Counted from the first letter of the stretch, positions 7,364-16,457 are shown. The stretch is 64,000 nucleotides of DNA from Porticoccus hydrocarbonoclasticus MCTG13d (GCF_000744735.1 NZ_JQMM01000001.1:2410655-2474654), one strand, 5' to 3'. Notes: generated by a model from the letters alone, not told the origin. Made by a program: numbers and translations.

Positions 7364-7604
7364 ATCTCCCCGTTTTTTATCAAGGCTACTACAACTGACT
7401 TACAGCGGCCACTCGCCTTGATGTCTGCCCAATGGTACTTTTTGCCACAGGAACGAATACAACTAGAAAAATTTACGGTGACTAAGGGTACGCAATAAAC
7501 ACTCAGCCCAGATAACACCAGAGAGATATAAGCGCTTCAGAAGGGGCTAAAAAGGAAAATTCTTAGAAGAAACCGAGCTCAAAATGGGGGTTAATTGGCT
7601 TAGA

Positions 7605-7635
7605 TTTAGCCAATTGCGCCCCAAATGAGCCCCGA
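7605..7635 (+). repeat. Right arm-type repeat
   Basis: One exact TTGCGCCCCA lies at 7614-7623, followed by a partial copy, GAGCCCC. It overlaps the right arm of a short inverted repeat (TTAATTGGCT at 7591-7600, AGCCAATTG at 7608-7616). It sits about 50 bases inside the right att copy and is in the same orientation as the left repeats. Confidence 0.5.
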
Positions 7636-7640
7636 TTGCA

Positions 7641-7662
7641 TTGATTTTTCTATCAAAATCAA
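7641..7662 (-). terminator. Element-borne hairpin just downstream of tRNA-Ser
   Basis: TTGATTTT (7641-7648) and AAAATCAA (7655-7662) form an eight-base-pair stem with a six-base loop, ten bases beyond the tRNA 3' end on the minus strand. Since insertion removed the tRNA from its presumed terminator, this hairpin may now define the tRNA 3' trailer. There is no long T run, so terminator function is uncertain. Confidence 0.35.
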
Positions 7663-7671
7663 CAGGTTAAA

Positions 7672-7697
7672 TGGCGGTGAGGGAGGGATTCGAACCC
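7672..7697 (+). repeat. attR-like copy: 3' end of tRNA-Ser
   Basis: This is the 26-base match to 6197-6222. It covers the encoded CCA, the 3' acceptor strand and most of the T arm of the intact tRNA-Ser gene, the usual crossover region for integrases that use tRNA genes. Confidence 0.85.
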
Positions 7698-7762
7698 TCG
7701 ATAGGGGATTAGCCTATACTCCCTTAGCAGGGGAGCGCCTTCAGCCACTCGGCCACCTCACC
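7672..7762 (-). tRNA. tRNA-Ser (anticodon GCU)
   Basis: On the minus strand a 91-base cloverleaf begins GGTGAGGTGGCCGAGTGG and ends CCTCACCGCCA, with the 3' CCA encoded. The acceptor GGTGAGG/CCTCACC pairs fully. The anticodon stem CTCCC/GGGAG encloses CTGCTAA, giving anticodon GCT for AGC/AGU codons. A long variable arm (TATAGG...CCTATC) is the mark of a serine tRNA, and the T loop TTCGAAT is standard. It follows csrA, the usual order in pseudomonads and relatives. Its 3' end is the target of the small integrated element. Confidence 0.97.
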
Positions 7763-7783
7763 ATACTATTGAAACGACGATAA

Positions 7784-7809
7784 ATGCCGCCTCGCAAAAG
7801 TGGCGGCAT
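7784..7809 (-). terminator. Hairpin after csrA
   Basis: ATGCCGCC (7784-7791) and GGCGGCAT (7802-7809) form an eight-base-pair GC-rich stem with a ten-base loop between csrA and tRNA-Ser. The following minus-strand sequence is only moderately T-rich, so it may terminate weakly or act as a processing site before the tRNA. Confidence 0.5.
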
Positions 7810-7846
7810 GATAACATACCAAATGGAAAATCAAAGCGGGCAAAGG

Positions 7847-8026
7847 TTATTGATCTTCGTCTTTTTCCTGCTGAATCCGCTGGTAAATCTCTTCCCTGTG
7901 AACGGAAACTTCTTTGGGTGCATCCACACCCAGACGCACCTGATTGCCCTTGACTCCGAGCACGGTGACACTGACATCGTCACCAATAATGAGGGTTTCC
8001 CCGACGCGACGCGTGAGAATTAACAT
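7847..8026 (-). CDS. csrA: Carbon storage regulator CsrA/RsmA
   Basis: A 59-residue frame starts at ATG 8026-8024, with AGGAG eight bases upstream, and ends with TAA at 7847. The protein begins [17 protein letters not shown] and contains [25 protein letters not shown], which is essentially the CsrA consensus, including the N-terminal LTRR and the R44 (HRE) residues that contact RNA. CsrA is a homodimer that binds GGA motifs in mRNA leaders and represses or stabilises transcripts controlling carbon flux, motility and biofilm formation. Its place between lysC and tRNA-Ser is conserved in many gammaproteobacteria. Confidence 0.97.
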   Translation of the reverse strand: MLILTRRVGETLIIGDDVSVTVLGVKGNQVRLGVDAPKEVSVHREEIYQRIQQEKDEDQ

Positions 8027-8195
8027 GGTTTAGCTCCTGTATACTGCCAAATACCAACGTCTATGCTGGCTTTCCTGGTTTAACCACGCATTGTTATTGT
8101 TATTCAGCGGGCCACCTCCCTGATGGATAATGCTTCCACAGTCGGGCAGGCGGAACTATACCAACCATTCCATATTGCGGTAAATAGTCTTTTGC

Positions 8196-9428
8196 TCACT
8201 CCTCCCTGTCAGACTCTTCCAGCTCGAAGGCACTGTGCAGGGCACGCACAGCCAACTCGAGATATTTTTCATCGATAACGACGGTAATTTTAATTTCCGA
8301 AGTACTGATCATCTGAATGTTGATATTTTCCTGCGCCAGCGCTTCAAACATCTTGGCGGCGACACCCGCATGAGAGCGCATCCCGACGCCAACCAAAGCA
8401 AGCTTGGCAATGCTGGCATTGGTATCTACTTGAGTGGCACCCAGTTCTACAGCAATACGTTCAAGGATGTCTTTCGCTTTTGCCAGTTCATTGCGATGGA
8501 CGGTAAACGTCAGGGATGCGGTATTGTCATGTGCCACATTCTGCACAATCACATCGACCTCAATATTCGCGCGACCTACTGCGCCAAGGACTTTGGAGGC
8601 GATCCCGGGCACGTCGGGTATACCGCGGATGGTCAGCTTGGCTTCATCGCGGTTAAATGCGATGCCAGAAACAACCGGTTTTTCCATATCGTCGTCGTCC
8701 TCCAGGGTAATCAATGTACCGGGGCCATCCTCAAAGCTGGATAGCACCCGCAGCGGGACTTTGTATTTTCCAGCAAACTCAACCGAACGTATCTGCAATA
8801 CCTTGGACCCCTGGCTGGCCATCTCCAGCATTTCTTCAAAGGTGATTCGGTCGAGCCGACGCGCATTGGCGACCACACGTGGATCTGTGGTGTAAACACC
8901 GTCCACATCGGTATAAATCTGGCACTCGTCTGCTTTCAGGGCTGCGGCGAGAGCCACTGCGGTTGTATCGGAACCACCGCGACCCAACGTTGTAATATTG
9001 CCATTTTCATCGACGCCCTGAAAACCGGCCACCACGACCACCCGGCCAGCCGAGAGATCCTGCTGCATACGGTGCGCGTCAATTTCCTGAATGCGAGCCT
9101 TGGAATGAGCGTCATCTGTGAGGATACGCACCTGACCACCGGTATAGGAGCGTGCATCACAACCCAGCTTATGAAGGGCGATGGTCAGCAGCGCAATGGT
9201 GACCTGCTCACCCGTGGAAACCAGAACATCCATCTCTCGCGCACTGGGTTCGGCCTCAATCTCTCTGGCCAACCCAATCAGGCGATTGGTTTCGCCACTC
9301 ATGGCAGAAACCACCACCACCACGCTATCGCCGCGATTGCGGAAAGCATGGACTTTCTCGGCGACCGCCTGAATACGCTCTATGGTGCCGACCGATGTGC
9401 CACCGTATTTTTGAACAATCAGACTCAT
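8196..9428 (-). CDS. lysC: Aspartate kinase
   Basis: From ATG 9428 the protein has 410 residues and begins [15 protein letters not shown], the kinase nucleotide motif. An upstream in-frame start adds 13 residues unlike the family. [16 protein letters not shown] near residue 150 is the conserved catalytic region, and tandem ACT regulatory domains occupy about residues 265-410 ([33 protein letters not shown]). It phosphorylates aspartate as the first step to lysine, threonine and methionine; the ACT pair implies feedback control by end products. The size fits the monofunctional Pseudomonas-type enzyme. It is followed by csrA, as is usual. Confidence 0.96.
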   Translation of the reverse strand: MSLIVQKYGGTSVGTIERIQAVAEKVHAFRNRGDSVVVVVSAMSGETNRLIGLAREIEAEPSAREMDVLVSTGEQVTIALLTIALHKLGCDARSYTGGQVRILTDDAHSKARIQEIDAHRMQQDLSAGRVVVVAGFQGVDENGNITTLGRGGSDTTAVALAAALKADECQIYTDVDGVYTTDPRVVANARRLDRITFEEMLEMASQGSKVLQIRSVEFAGKYKVPLRVLSSFEDGPGTLITLEDDDDMEKPVVSGIAFNRDEAKLTIRGIPDVPGIASKVLGAVGRANIEVDVIVQNVAHDNTASLTFTVHRNELAKAKDILERIAVELGATQVDTNASIAKLALVGVGMRSHAGVAAKMFEALAQENINIQMISTSEIKITVVIDEKYLELAVRALHSAFELEESDREE

Positions 9429-9518
9429 GACAACTCTACAGTTCTTGCCGCCGGAAATGGGCGGCAATTAAACACCAAATAATTGACAAAGTTAACAGAT
9501 AATATGGCGTACACGCAC

Positions 9519-12119
9519 TCATCCGGAAAGCTGTTGCTGCACCCACTCGGCCGCTGATTTCAGTGCCGACGGGAGCGCATGCACATCTGTACCACCACCC
9601 TGCGCCATGTCCGGACGACCACCGCCTTTTCCACCCAAATCAACGGCGACACGCTGCACCAGGTCACCCGCTTTCAGACGACCTGTCACCTCAGGCGTCA
9701 CACCGGCAACCAGCGCTACCTTTCCGTCATTCACCGCAGCCAGCAGAATGACCGATGCACCCAGCTTGTTCTTCAATTGATCCACGGTATCGCGCATGGA
9801 TTTCGGATCTGTACCCTTGATATCAGCCAGCAAAACCTGAACACCATTGACCGTTATCGCCTGACTGACCAGATCGCTACCCGCACTACTGGCCAGTCGG
9901 CCCTTCAGTTGGGCATTTTCCCTTTCCAGCGCTTTCATTTCGGCACAGAGTACTCCCACCTTTTGAACGGCATTCGCCGGACGGGCTTTGACGAGCTCGG
10001 CAATGTGTTCCAGCTGGGCTTCCAGCTCATCCAGGTAAGTCAGTGCCTGTGCACCGGTCACGGCCTCAATACGGCGCACACCGGAGGCGATACCGGTTTC
10101 ACTGACAATCCTGAGCAAACCGATGTCGCCCGTGCGCAGCACATGGGTTCCGCCGCAGAGCTCGACAGAAAAGTCATCCCCCATGGTCAGGACACGTACC
10201 TGATCACCGTATTTCTCACCAAACAGGGCCATCGCACCTTTCTGTCTGGCCGTCTCCATATCGCAGATTTCTGTTTGTACGGGGCTGTTGATGCGAATTT
10301 CTTCGTTGACCCGCCGCTCAATGGCTTTCAGCTGTTTTGCGTCGACCGCCTCGGGATGACTGAAATCAAAACGCAGCCGCTTGCTGTCCACCAGCGACCC
10401 TTTCTGGGTGACGTGATCGCCAAGAATTTCCCGCAGTGCAGCGTGTAACAGGTGAGTGGCAGAGTGGTTGAGCGCAGTCGCAGCGCGCACCGCGTTGTCG
10501 ACCCGGGCTTCCAGTGGTTGTGCTTCAGTGATCGAGCCCGACAACAGCATACCAATGTGCAGGTAGTGGCCGCCCTGTTTCTGACAATCGCGCACTTCAA
10601 ACTCGACACCCTCGGCGAGCAGGTAACCGCTGTCGCCAGCCTGACCGCCGGACTCGGCATAGAAAGGGGTCTGATCGAGGACGACGATCCCCTCCTCCCC
10701 GGTGGCAAGCTGACTGACCTGCGCCCCCTCCCTGAGTAGCGCCCGAACCTCACCCTGACCGGAGAGGTTGTCGTACCCGGTAAAAGCCGTGGCACCATCC
10801 AACACCAGCGAATGACTGTAATCCACCTTGAAGGCACCGGCGCTGCGCGCCCGCTGGCGCTGCTGCTCCATGGCTGCTTCATAACTGGCCATATCCAGAG
10901 ACAGTCCGCGCTCCCGGGCGATGTCATTGGTCAGGTCCACCGGGAAACCAAACGTGTCGTACAGAGTAAAGATCAGTTCTCCCGGAATCACATTACCCTG
11001 CAAATCATTGAGGGCCGATTCAAGCAGGGACATGCCTTTATCCAGGGTTTTTTCAAACTGCCGCTCTTCCGCCAGCAATACCTTCTCCACCTGGGCCTGG
11101 GCTTTGGCCAGTTCCGGGTAGGCATCGCCCATTTCGGCGACCAGCGCCGCCACCAGCTTGTGGAAAAACAGACTTGTCTGACCCAGTTTGTGGCCATGAC
11201 GAACGGCGCGGCGAATAATCCGTCGCAGTACATACCCTCGCCCTTCGTTGGCCGGAAGCACACCGTCCACAATCAGAAAACTGCAGGAGCGAATGTGATC
11301 CGCGATGACTCTCAACGACTTGTTTTCCAGGTCACGGGTGCCGGTCACTTCTGCAGCCGCTTTTAATAGTGCCTGAAACAGATCAATATCGTAGTTGCTG
11401 TGAACACCCTGCATCACGGCAGCGATGCGCTCCAGCCCCATGCCGGTGTCGATGGAGGGTTTTGGCAAAGGTGTCTGGTGCCCGTCGGCACTGCGCTCAA
11501 ACTGCATGAAAACCAGATTCCAGATCTCGATATAGCGATCCAGATCGTCATTTTCACTACCAGGGGGACCGCCGGGTACATCCGGACCATGGTCATAGAA
11601 AATTTCTGAACTCGGCCCACAGGGGCCGGTGTCGCCCATCTGCCAGAAGTTATCTTCATCAAGACGCGAGAACCGTTCAGGACTGACAGCTACTTCATTC
11701 AACCAGATGTCTGCCGCCTCATCATCGGAGACATGCACGGTGATCCACAGGCGTTCTTCAGGCAGCCCGAGCACCTCAGTGAGGAACGTCCATGCGAAGC
11801 GAATGGCATCGCGCTTGAAATAGTCGCCAAAGCTGAAGTTGCCCAGCATTTCAAAAAAGGTGTGGTGTCGTGCAGTGTAGCCCACGTTTTCCAGGTCGTT
11901 GTGTTTGCCCCCCGCCCTGACACAGCGCTGCGAAGAAGCGGCGCGGCAGTATGGCCGCTGCTCGACGCCCAGAAAGACATCCTTGAACTGCACCATACCG
12001 GCATTGGTAAACAGCAATGTCGGATCGTTGTCGGGCACCAGGCTACTACTGGGCACAACAGCATGTCCCTGGCTGGCAAAATACTTCAGGAAAGCATCAC
12101 GTATTTCAGCACTTTTCAT
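9519..12119 (-). CDS. alaS: Alanyl-tRNA synthetase
   Basis: The ATG at 12119 gives 866 residues beginning [19 protein letters not shown], as in orthologues; the longer form needs a TTG. The class II catalytic domain ([30 protein letters not shown]) covers about the first 450 residues. The editing domain follows, with zinc/editing residues HSATHLLHA near 555 and CGGTH near 655, and a glycine-rich C-Ala domain ends the protein ([14 protein letters not shown]). It charges tRNA-Ala and clears mischarged seryl- or glycyl-tRNA-Ala. The length is normal. It lies upstream of lysC and csrA in the conserved order. Confidence 0.97.
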   Translation of the reverse strand: MKSAEIRDAFLKYFASQGHAVVPSSSLVPDNDPTLLFTNAGMVQFKDVFLGVEQRPYCRAASSQRCVRAGGKHNDLENVGYTARHHTFFEMLGNFSFGDYFKRDAIRFAWTFLTEVLGLPEERLWITVHVSDDEAADIWLNEVAVSPERFSRLDEDNFWQMGDTGPCGPSSEIFYDHGPDVPGGPPGSENDDLDRYIEIWNLVFMQFERSADGHQTPLPKPSIDTGMGLERIAAVMQGVHSNYDIDLFQALLKAAAEVTGTRDLENKSLRVIADHIRSCSFLIVDGVLPANEGRGYVLRRIIRRAVRHGHKLGQTSLFFHKLVAALVAEMGDAYPELAKAQAQVEKVLLAEERQFEKTLDKGMSLLESALNDLQGNVIPGELIFTLYDTFGFPVDLTNDIARERGLSLDMASYEAAMEQQRQRARSAGAFKVDYSHSLVLDGATAFTGYDNLSGQGEVRALLREGAQVSQLATGEEGIVVLDQTPFYAESGGQAGDSGYLLAEGVEFEVRDCQKQGGHYLHIGMLLSGSITEAQPLEARVDNAVRAATALNHSATHLLHAALREILGDHVTQKGSLVDSKRLRFDFSHPEAVDAKQLKAIERRVNEEIRINSPVQTEICDMETARQKGAMALFGEKYGDQVRVLTMGDDFSVELCGGTHVLRTGDIGLLRIVSETGIASGVRRIEAVTGAQALTYLDELEAQLEHIAELVKARPANAVQKVGVLCAEMKALERENAQLKGRLASSAGSDLVSQAITVNGVQVLLADIKGTDPKSMRDTVDQLKNKLGASVILLAAVNDGKVALVAGVTPEVTGRLKAGDLVQRVAVDLGGKGGGRPDMAQGGGTDVHALPSALKSAAEWVQQQLSG

Positions 12120-12180
12120 AAACAAGCAGGTTCCATAACCCTGACCGGGGTCGGTTAATCAATCGTGTGTCCGGCAATCG

Positions 12181-12531
12181 TCAGAATCCGAGTTCAGCCT
12201 CAGAAAATGCTTTATTGCCAAGAATATGCAGATGGAGGTGAAACACCGTCTGGCCAGCTCCTTCGCCGTTGTTAATCACTACCCTGAAGGCATCACCAAT
12301 ACCGGCTTTACAGGCAATCTCCCCCACCGCCAGCATGAGATGACCGAGGATTTTCTGATCCTCCGGAGAGGCATCGACCAGTCGGGGAATCGGTTTCCGT
12401 GGAATCACCAGCAGATGCGTAGGCGCCTTGGGGGCAACGTCCCTGATGGCGATACAAAGCTCGTCTTCATAGACGATGTCGGCAGGAATGTCACCCTTGA
12501 TAATTCGGCTGAAGATGGTTTCTTCTGACAT
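12181..12531 (-). CDS. hinT: HIT-family purine nucleoside phosphoramidase
   Basis: This 116-residue protein has the complete histidine triad HLHLHILG near residues 98-105 and the family start ETIFSRIIKGDIPADIVYED. HinT proteins hydrolyse purine nucleoside phosphoramidates and aminoacyl-adenylates in the cytoplasm. The length is standard. The gene lies between alaS and a Trm112-type gene on the same strand, with short gaps, so it may be co-transcribed. Confidence 0.92.
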   Translation of the reverse strand: MSEETIFSRIIKGDIPADIVYEDELCIAIRDVAPKAPTHLLVIPRKPIPRLVDASPEDQKILGHLMLAVGEIACKAGIGDAFRVVINNGEGAGQTVFHLHLHILGNKAFSEAELGF

Positions 12532-12548
12532 GGTTTGTTGGCCTCCGG

Positions 12549-12743
12549 CTAGTGAGTGTCACCGAGTTTTTCGTCGGTGCTGAGTGGGCGGGCCTCACTT
12601 TCCAGCATCACCGGGATACCATCGCGAATCGGGTAGGCCAGACCGCTGGCCCGACAGACAAGTTCGTCTTTTTCCCTGTCATATTCCAGTGATCCCTTAC
12701 TCACCGGGCATACCAGGATACTGAGTAGTTTTTTATCAATCAT
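12549..12743 (-). CDS. Trm112/YcaR-family small protein
   Basis: Taking the second of two tandem ATGs (12743) gives 64 residues; the first lies only three bases after the GGA site. The sequence [19 protein letters not shown], then [21 protein letters not shown], is the typical Trm112 pattern. The family normally has CP and C near these sites, and two cysteines are present here. Eukaryotic Trm112 activates methyltransferases; the bacterial role is uncertain. In many proteobacteria the gene sits near lpxK/kdsB, so its position 17 bases after hinT is less common. Confidence 0.85.
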   Translation of the reverse strand: MIDKKLLSILVCPVSKGSLEYDREKDELVCRASGLAYPIRDGIPVMLESEARPLSTDEKLGDTH

Positions 12744-12842
12744 CATGAATCCGGAGCGTAGCGAAAGTTGCAAGGAAGAAGTTTAAGGGAAAGGCGGCCC
12801 CAAGACTACGCCTGTAGTATCGGGATTCAGTATCCGGTTACA

Positions 12843-13676
12843 TTACTTTGCTGCGGGGAACTGGTCCAGCACCAGCGCCGGATCGAGACGGACATCGAAC
12901 CAGTTGATCCGCCAGTCCAGATGCGGGCCGGTGGCACGACCGGTCGCACCGACGCGGGCAACCGGGTCACCGGGGGCCACTTGCTGCCCTTCTTCAACCA
13001 GCAACTCACTGAGGTGGATGAAGGTGGAGCTGATACCGTAACCGTGGTCGATCAACAGGGTGCCACCGGAATAAAACATATCACGGTGCACTAGTGTCAC
13101 GACACCCGGTGCAGGCGCAAAAACCTCAGTACCGGTGGGGGCGGCGATATCCAGACCGTAGTGGGGGTTTCCCGGCGTACCGTTGTAAACCCTGCGGCTT
13201 CCATAGACGCCGGTGATAGGCCCTTCCAGGGGTTTGACAAAGCCTGTCAGAAAATCTGTTCGCCGGCCGTCCACAGTTCTCGCTTCGCGCACCAGTGTCG
13301 CCTCCCTTCGAATTCGCTCCAGCACCTCGGGCGGCGGTGTGACGGTCTTCTGTGGCACACCCTCCACACGCTGCTCGCGATAGACTCTCTGCTCCACGGC
13401 GTAACTGAAGGTCGTCACCTCATTACCGCCATTGGTGTGGGTGAGCTTGATTTCTGCAGGAGCATCCCGGCCAAGACCAAACACAAACAAGCCCTGATCA
13501 TCCACCCTGACAGGACGGCCCATGATCTCAACCTGCTCGCCGGGCGTCACCTGGCCGATCAGCATGCCACCCTGCACCAGCTCGCCTTTAAGCTCCAGCG
13601 AAAAAGACCACATCGGCAGCAGACACAGCAGCAGAACAAGCGGCCGACGACATAGGGACAGACATCTCAATAACAT
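12843..13676 (-). CDS. M23-family peptidase (LytM domain), secreted
   Basis: From ATG 13676 the product has 277 residues with a signal peptide (LVLLLCLLPMWSFS). The C-terminal half is a LytM/M23 domain with HYGLD near residue 172 (zinc ligands H and D). The second site reads GPHLDW instead of the usual H-x-H, so the last zinc-site histidine is replaced by aspartate, a variant I associate with one proteobacterial subgroup. An N-terminal beta-rich domain (GELVQGGMLIGQVTPGEQV) precedes it. The protein probably acts in the periplasm on peptidoglycan or as an amidase activator. Whether it is catalytic with the altered ligand cannot be told from sequence. Confidence 0.85.
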   Translation of the reverse strand: MLLRCLSLCRRPLVLLLCLLPMWSFSLELKGELVQGGMLIGQVTPGEQVEIMGRPVRVDDQGLFVFGLGRDAPAEIKLTHTNGGNEVTTFSYAVEQRVYREQRVEGVPQKTVTPPPEVLERIRREATLVREARTVDGRRTDFLTGFVKPLEGPITGVYGSRRVYNGTPGNPHYGLDIAAPTGTEVFAPAPGVVTLVHRDMFYSGGTLLIDHGYGISSTFIHLSELLVEEGQQVAPGDPVARVGATGRATGPHLDWRINWFDVRLDPALVLDQFPAAK

Positions 13677-13711
13677 GATCGACTCGTGTTGGGTTAGCAG
13701 TGGTGGCAAGA

Positions 13712-14119
13712 TCAGGGGTAGGGCTCGAGCGACTCGACCTTACAGCGATCACCGGTTTGCAGCACTCTGATTGAGTGGGAATCCGCACAAAATTTATCAT
13801 TTTGCGCCGTGTGAACGAAACCGTATTGTTCGACACCCTGGCAGTCGCCATGGAAACGCATCAGCACTTTTTTGCCGCCGGCCAGCTCAAGTACCGCCGC
13901 GTGGGAATTCAGCACGTAAAAATAATGGACCAGCCTGCTGTTCAGACAGCCATCCACAATCCCCCAGAGGGCCAGTTCGGCATCAGTGACCATTTCCGGT
14001 TTTGCCTGCTGCTGCCCGGTTTTCGAGACACCATACCGGTGCCACTCTTCAGCCAGAAGTTGTTGAGGCCCGAAGGCCAGGACGACCCAGAATATGGTCC
14101 AACGCTTCCACGATTTCAC
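13712..14119 (-). CDS. Periplasmic protein of DUF6491 type
   Basis: The best start is GTG at 14119, preceded by GGGGTG; a TTG nine codons earlier has no well-spaced site. The 135-residue product starts with a signal peptide (MKSWKRWTIFWVVLAFGPQQLLA). Four cysteines (GCLNSR, GDCQGV, KFCADS, DRCKVE) and the pattern lvHYFYVLNSHAAVLEL fit the small exported DUF6491 family. The cysteines may form two disulfides. The function is unknown. It lies 36 bases upstream of the M23 peptidase on the same strand, which hints at co-expression. Confidence 0.65.
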   Translation of the reverse strand: MKSWKRWTIFWVVLAFGPQQLLAEEWHRYGVSKTGQQQAKPEMVTDAELALWGIVDGCLNSRLVHYFYVLNSHAAVLELAGGKKVLMRFHGDCQGVEQYGFVHTAQNDKFCADSHSIRVLQTGDRCKVESLEPYP

Positions 14120-14253
14120 TTCAACACCCCGACTAAAATGGTTCAAACCTGCCTGTTAGATTGTATCCCGGCGCCTCCGTTCCTGAGAGCATGTATTTAA
14201 TTCTATGGGTGCTATGATAGCCCGTATTCACCCCGGGAGTTCAAGTAGTAGCC

Positions 14254-15255
14254 ATGCACCTCCAGCTGCCCGACTTTTGCCCACCACCCGGTTTGCGCAA
14301 TGCACACATCCAGAGCCTGCTCAGCAACGCAGGTCCCAGACAATGGCTGGTTAACAATCGGTGTCTGGCCATGAGAGCACGCAGCAAGACCTTGCTGCTC
14401 AACGGCTCACACGATGGTCAGGCGGTAAAACTATTGGCAGCGTTTGATCGGGCAGATCGCGACAATAATAAACTGGCTGTGTTATTGCATGGCTGGGAGG
14501 GCAGCGGAGAGTCCACCTATATACTCTCCGCCGCCCACTATCTTTACCAACGCGGTTTCAATGTACTGAGACTCAACCTTCGCGACCACGGCGGGAGCCT
14601 GCATCTCAACAGCGGGACGTTCAACTCCACCCTGTCCGAGGAAGTTGCCACCGCCATCATGGATTTTTTGCGTCAGCAACCCCACCATCACTGCTCCCTG
14701 GCAGGCTACTCGCTGGGCGGCAACTTTGCCCTGCGCATTGCCGCCGATGTCGGCACCGAGATACCGCTGTCGTCAGTAGTGGCCATCTGCCCACCCGTGG
14801 ACCCAGCACATGCCATGGAACGCATTATGGACGGCCCGGTTTACCGCAACCATTTCTTTGACAAGTGGACCCGTTCACTGGAGAAAAAACTGCATTTTTT
14901 CCCCGAGCTGCTGGATGACAAATCACTGCCGCATTTCTCGTCACTGGTCGCCCTGAATGACTACTTTGTGCCCACCTTCACTCCCTTCAGGGATGCCAGC
15001 GAATACTTTTCGGCCTACGCACTGAGCGGCGACAGGTTGTCCAGCCTCAGCGTGCCGGCCTACCTCATCACCAGTGAGGATGATCCGATTGTGCCGGTTA
15101 CCGATTTGGAAAAGATTCACCGCCCCGATGCACTCGCGTTCGTGGTGACGGCATTGGGTGGACACTGTGGATTCGTTGAAAACTACCGGTTGGATTGCTG
15201 GATTGATCGCTGTCTGGCTGAAATTTTCAGCCATCATCCGTTTCATTATCAGTAA
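14254..15255 (+). CDS. YheT-like alpha/beta hydrolase
   Basis: This 333-residue protein begins with FCPPPGLRNAHIQSLL, typical of the YheT/ABHD1-3 group. The nucleophile elbow GYSLGG lies near residue 152, with LLHGWEGSGES near residue 78 as the oxyanion strand, a late aspartate in TSEDDPIVP near residue 274 and histidine in GGHCGF near residue 306, which completes a Ser-Asp-His triad. It is probably a cytoplasmic ester or lipid hydrolase of unknown substrate. Its 3' end overlaps that of the convergent recX gene by 29 bases. Confidence 0.85.
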   Translation: MHLQLPDFCPPPGLRNAHIQSLLSNAGPRQWLVNNRCLAMRARSKTLLLNGSHDGQAVKLLAAFDRADRDNNKLAVLLHGWEGSGESTYILSAAHYLYQRGFNVLRLNLRDHGGSLHLNSGTFNSTLSEEVATAIMDFLRQQPHHHCSLAGYSLGGNFALRIAADVGTEIPLSSVVAICPPVDPAHAMERIMDGPVYRNHFFDKWTRSLEKKLHFFPELLDDKSLPHFSSLVALNDYFVPTFTPFRDASEYFSAYALSGDRLSSLSVPAYLITSEDDPIVPVTDLEKIHRPDALAFVVTALGGHCGFVENYRLDCWIDRCLAEIFSHHPFHYQ

Positions 15256-15706
15256 AGCAGGCCTGAATCTGTTCAGCACTGAACCCGCGGTACTGGAGAA
15301 AACGGCTGCGCCTGGCGCGCTCGGCAAAACTGGTGCAGGGCTGACGGCCATATTTCTTATGCATCACCTGAACGGCCAGTTCAAACCAGTCTTCACCGCA
15401 ATCGGCAATCGTCTGCTCGGCCAGGGACGAATCAATCCCCCGTTGCTGTAATGCCTGACGAATCCGATAGCCTCCCTGCCCGCGGTGAATAAGCGCGCGA
15501 ACATAGGCTTCAGCAAAACGCTGATCAGATTGCAGGTTGTCCTGCGTCAGCCCCGCCAAAACTGGCCCCACCAGCGGAGTGTGTTCGGGAAACTTCTCTA
15601 CCAGCTTGGCCTGCAACTCATGGGCAGAGTGCTCACGGCGAGCCAGAAGATCCATGGCCCGATGGCGGATCAAACGCTGCGGATCCGATTCAGCGGCTTT
15701 CTTCAA
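15227..15706 (-). CDS. recX: RecA regulator RecX
   Basis: This 159-residue protein has the RecX pattern of three-helix repeats: RHRAMDLLARREHSAHELQAKL, then DQRFAEAYVRALIHRGQGGYRIRQALQQRGI. A TTG start at 15706 is supported by GGAGGAG eight bases upstream; the first ATG comes only 17 codons later, inside the conserved region. The stop of the upstream DUF4126 gene overlaps this start (TTGA). RecX binds RecA filaments and limits their activity. recA lies 1.7 kb upstream, separated by two membrane-protein genes, instead of the usual direct recA-recX adjacency. Confidence 0.92.
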   Translation of the reverse strand: MKKAAESDPQRLIRHRAMDLLARREHSAHELQAKLVEKFPEHTPLVGPVLAGLTQDNLQSDQRFAEAYVRALIHRGQGGYRIRQALQQRGIDSSLAEQTIADCGEDWFELAVQVMHKKYGRQPCTSFAERARRSRFLQYRGFSAEQIQACFTDNETDDG

Positions 15707-16383
15707 GGCGACCGCTCCTCCGGCGGCAGCGCAACCGGCGGCTCGGCATCAGGGACGGTCGGGGCGACGGGCTTCTCGACCATGCCCAGCCACTGGCCGA
15801 TCTTGACAAAAATCCTTTTGATCAACCGCCACAACTTGGGCAGCAACCAGATCACCAGTGCAATAAACAGTACCATCAGGCAGAGGAACAATACCGGGTG
15901 ATTAAACATTGTCCACAGCCCGCCCAACACCAGCAGATCTTCACTGATGGATGCTGTCCAGTTGCTGACGGGTTCAGGAGACGTATTGATCAGTGCCCGG
16001 GTGGAGGCCTTGGTGAGATGGCTGGCACCGGCCAGAGTACCCCCCATCAATCCCGCCGCAATTTCCAGCGCCGGCGTGACATCGCCCACCGCCCCCGCGG
16101 CCAGCATGGCCCCGGCGGGTATGCGGATGAAGGTATGCAGGGTATCCCAGCCGGTATCGACCCCCGGCACTTTGTCCGCAATAAACTCAATCACATACAT
16201 GACGCCAGCGGCCATGATCACCATAGGACTCTGCACCACAGCCAACTCTGCGGGCAACTGGATGTTGCCGGTCGCTCCCGCTATGCCCAATACCAGTACC
16301 AACGCATACAAATTGATGCCGCTGGCCCAGCCAACGCCTGCCGTCAGGGCAATCACGCTGATCAGTTCCTGATAACTATCCAT
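15703..16383 (-). CDS. DUF4126 membrane protein
   Basis: The 226-residue protein has a multi-segment hydrophobic N-terminal region (ISVIALTAGVGWASGINLYALVLVLGIA; VMYVIEFIADKVPGVDTGWDTLH; PAGAMLAAGAV), the hallmark of DUF4126, and a last membrane segment near residues 160-185 (VLFLCLMVLFIALVIWLLPKLW). A proline-rich cytoplasmic tail ends it. The function is not known. It overlaps recX by four bases, so the two are translationally coupled although unrelated in known role. Confidence 0.8.
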   Translation of the reverse strand: MDSYQELISVIALTAGVGWASGINLYALVLVLGIAGATGNIQLPAELAVVQSPMVIMAAGVMYVIEFIADKVPGVDTGWDTLHTFIRIPAGAMLAAGAVGDVTPALEIAAGLMGGTLAGASHLTKASTRALINTSPEPVSNWTASISEDLLVLGGLWTMFNHPVLFLCLMVLFIALVIWLLPKLWRLIKRIFVKIGQWLGMVEKPVAPTVPDAEPPVALPPEERSP

Positions 16384-16457
16384 TGATCTACTCCTGCCGG
16401 ACGAATCCGGTGATTGACTATCTCATTGCTAAAAGCACTGCCCGGTCGACCCAGCGG

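Larger units (their letters stand above)
6197..7697. mobile_element. Minimal non-autonomous integrative element in tRNA-Ser(GCU)
   Basis: A segment of about 1.5 kb lies between two direct 26-bp copies of the tRNA-Ser 3' end. Inside are three direct copies of TTGCGCCCCA near the left end and one near the right end, the layout of tyrosine-recombinase arm sites, plus one protein gene. There is no integrase gene. The region is more AT-rich than the flanking housekeeping genes. The left duplicate abuts a strong terminator that fits as the original tRNA terminator. Integration and mobility would need an integrase supplied in trans; alternatively this is the remnant of a larger element. The 300 bases between the gene start and the tRNA hold only the right arm site and a hairpin. 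Confidence 0.75.
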
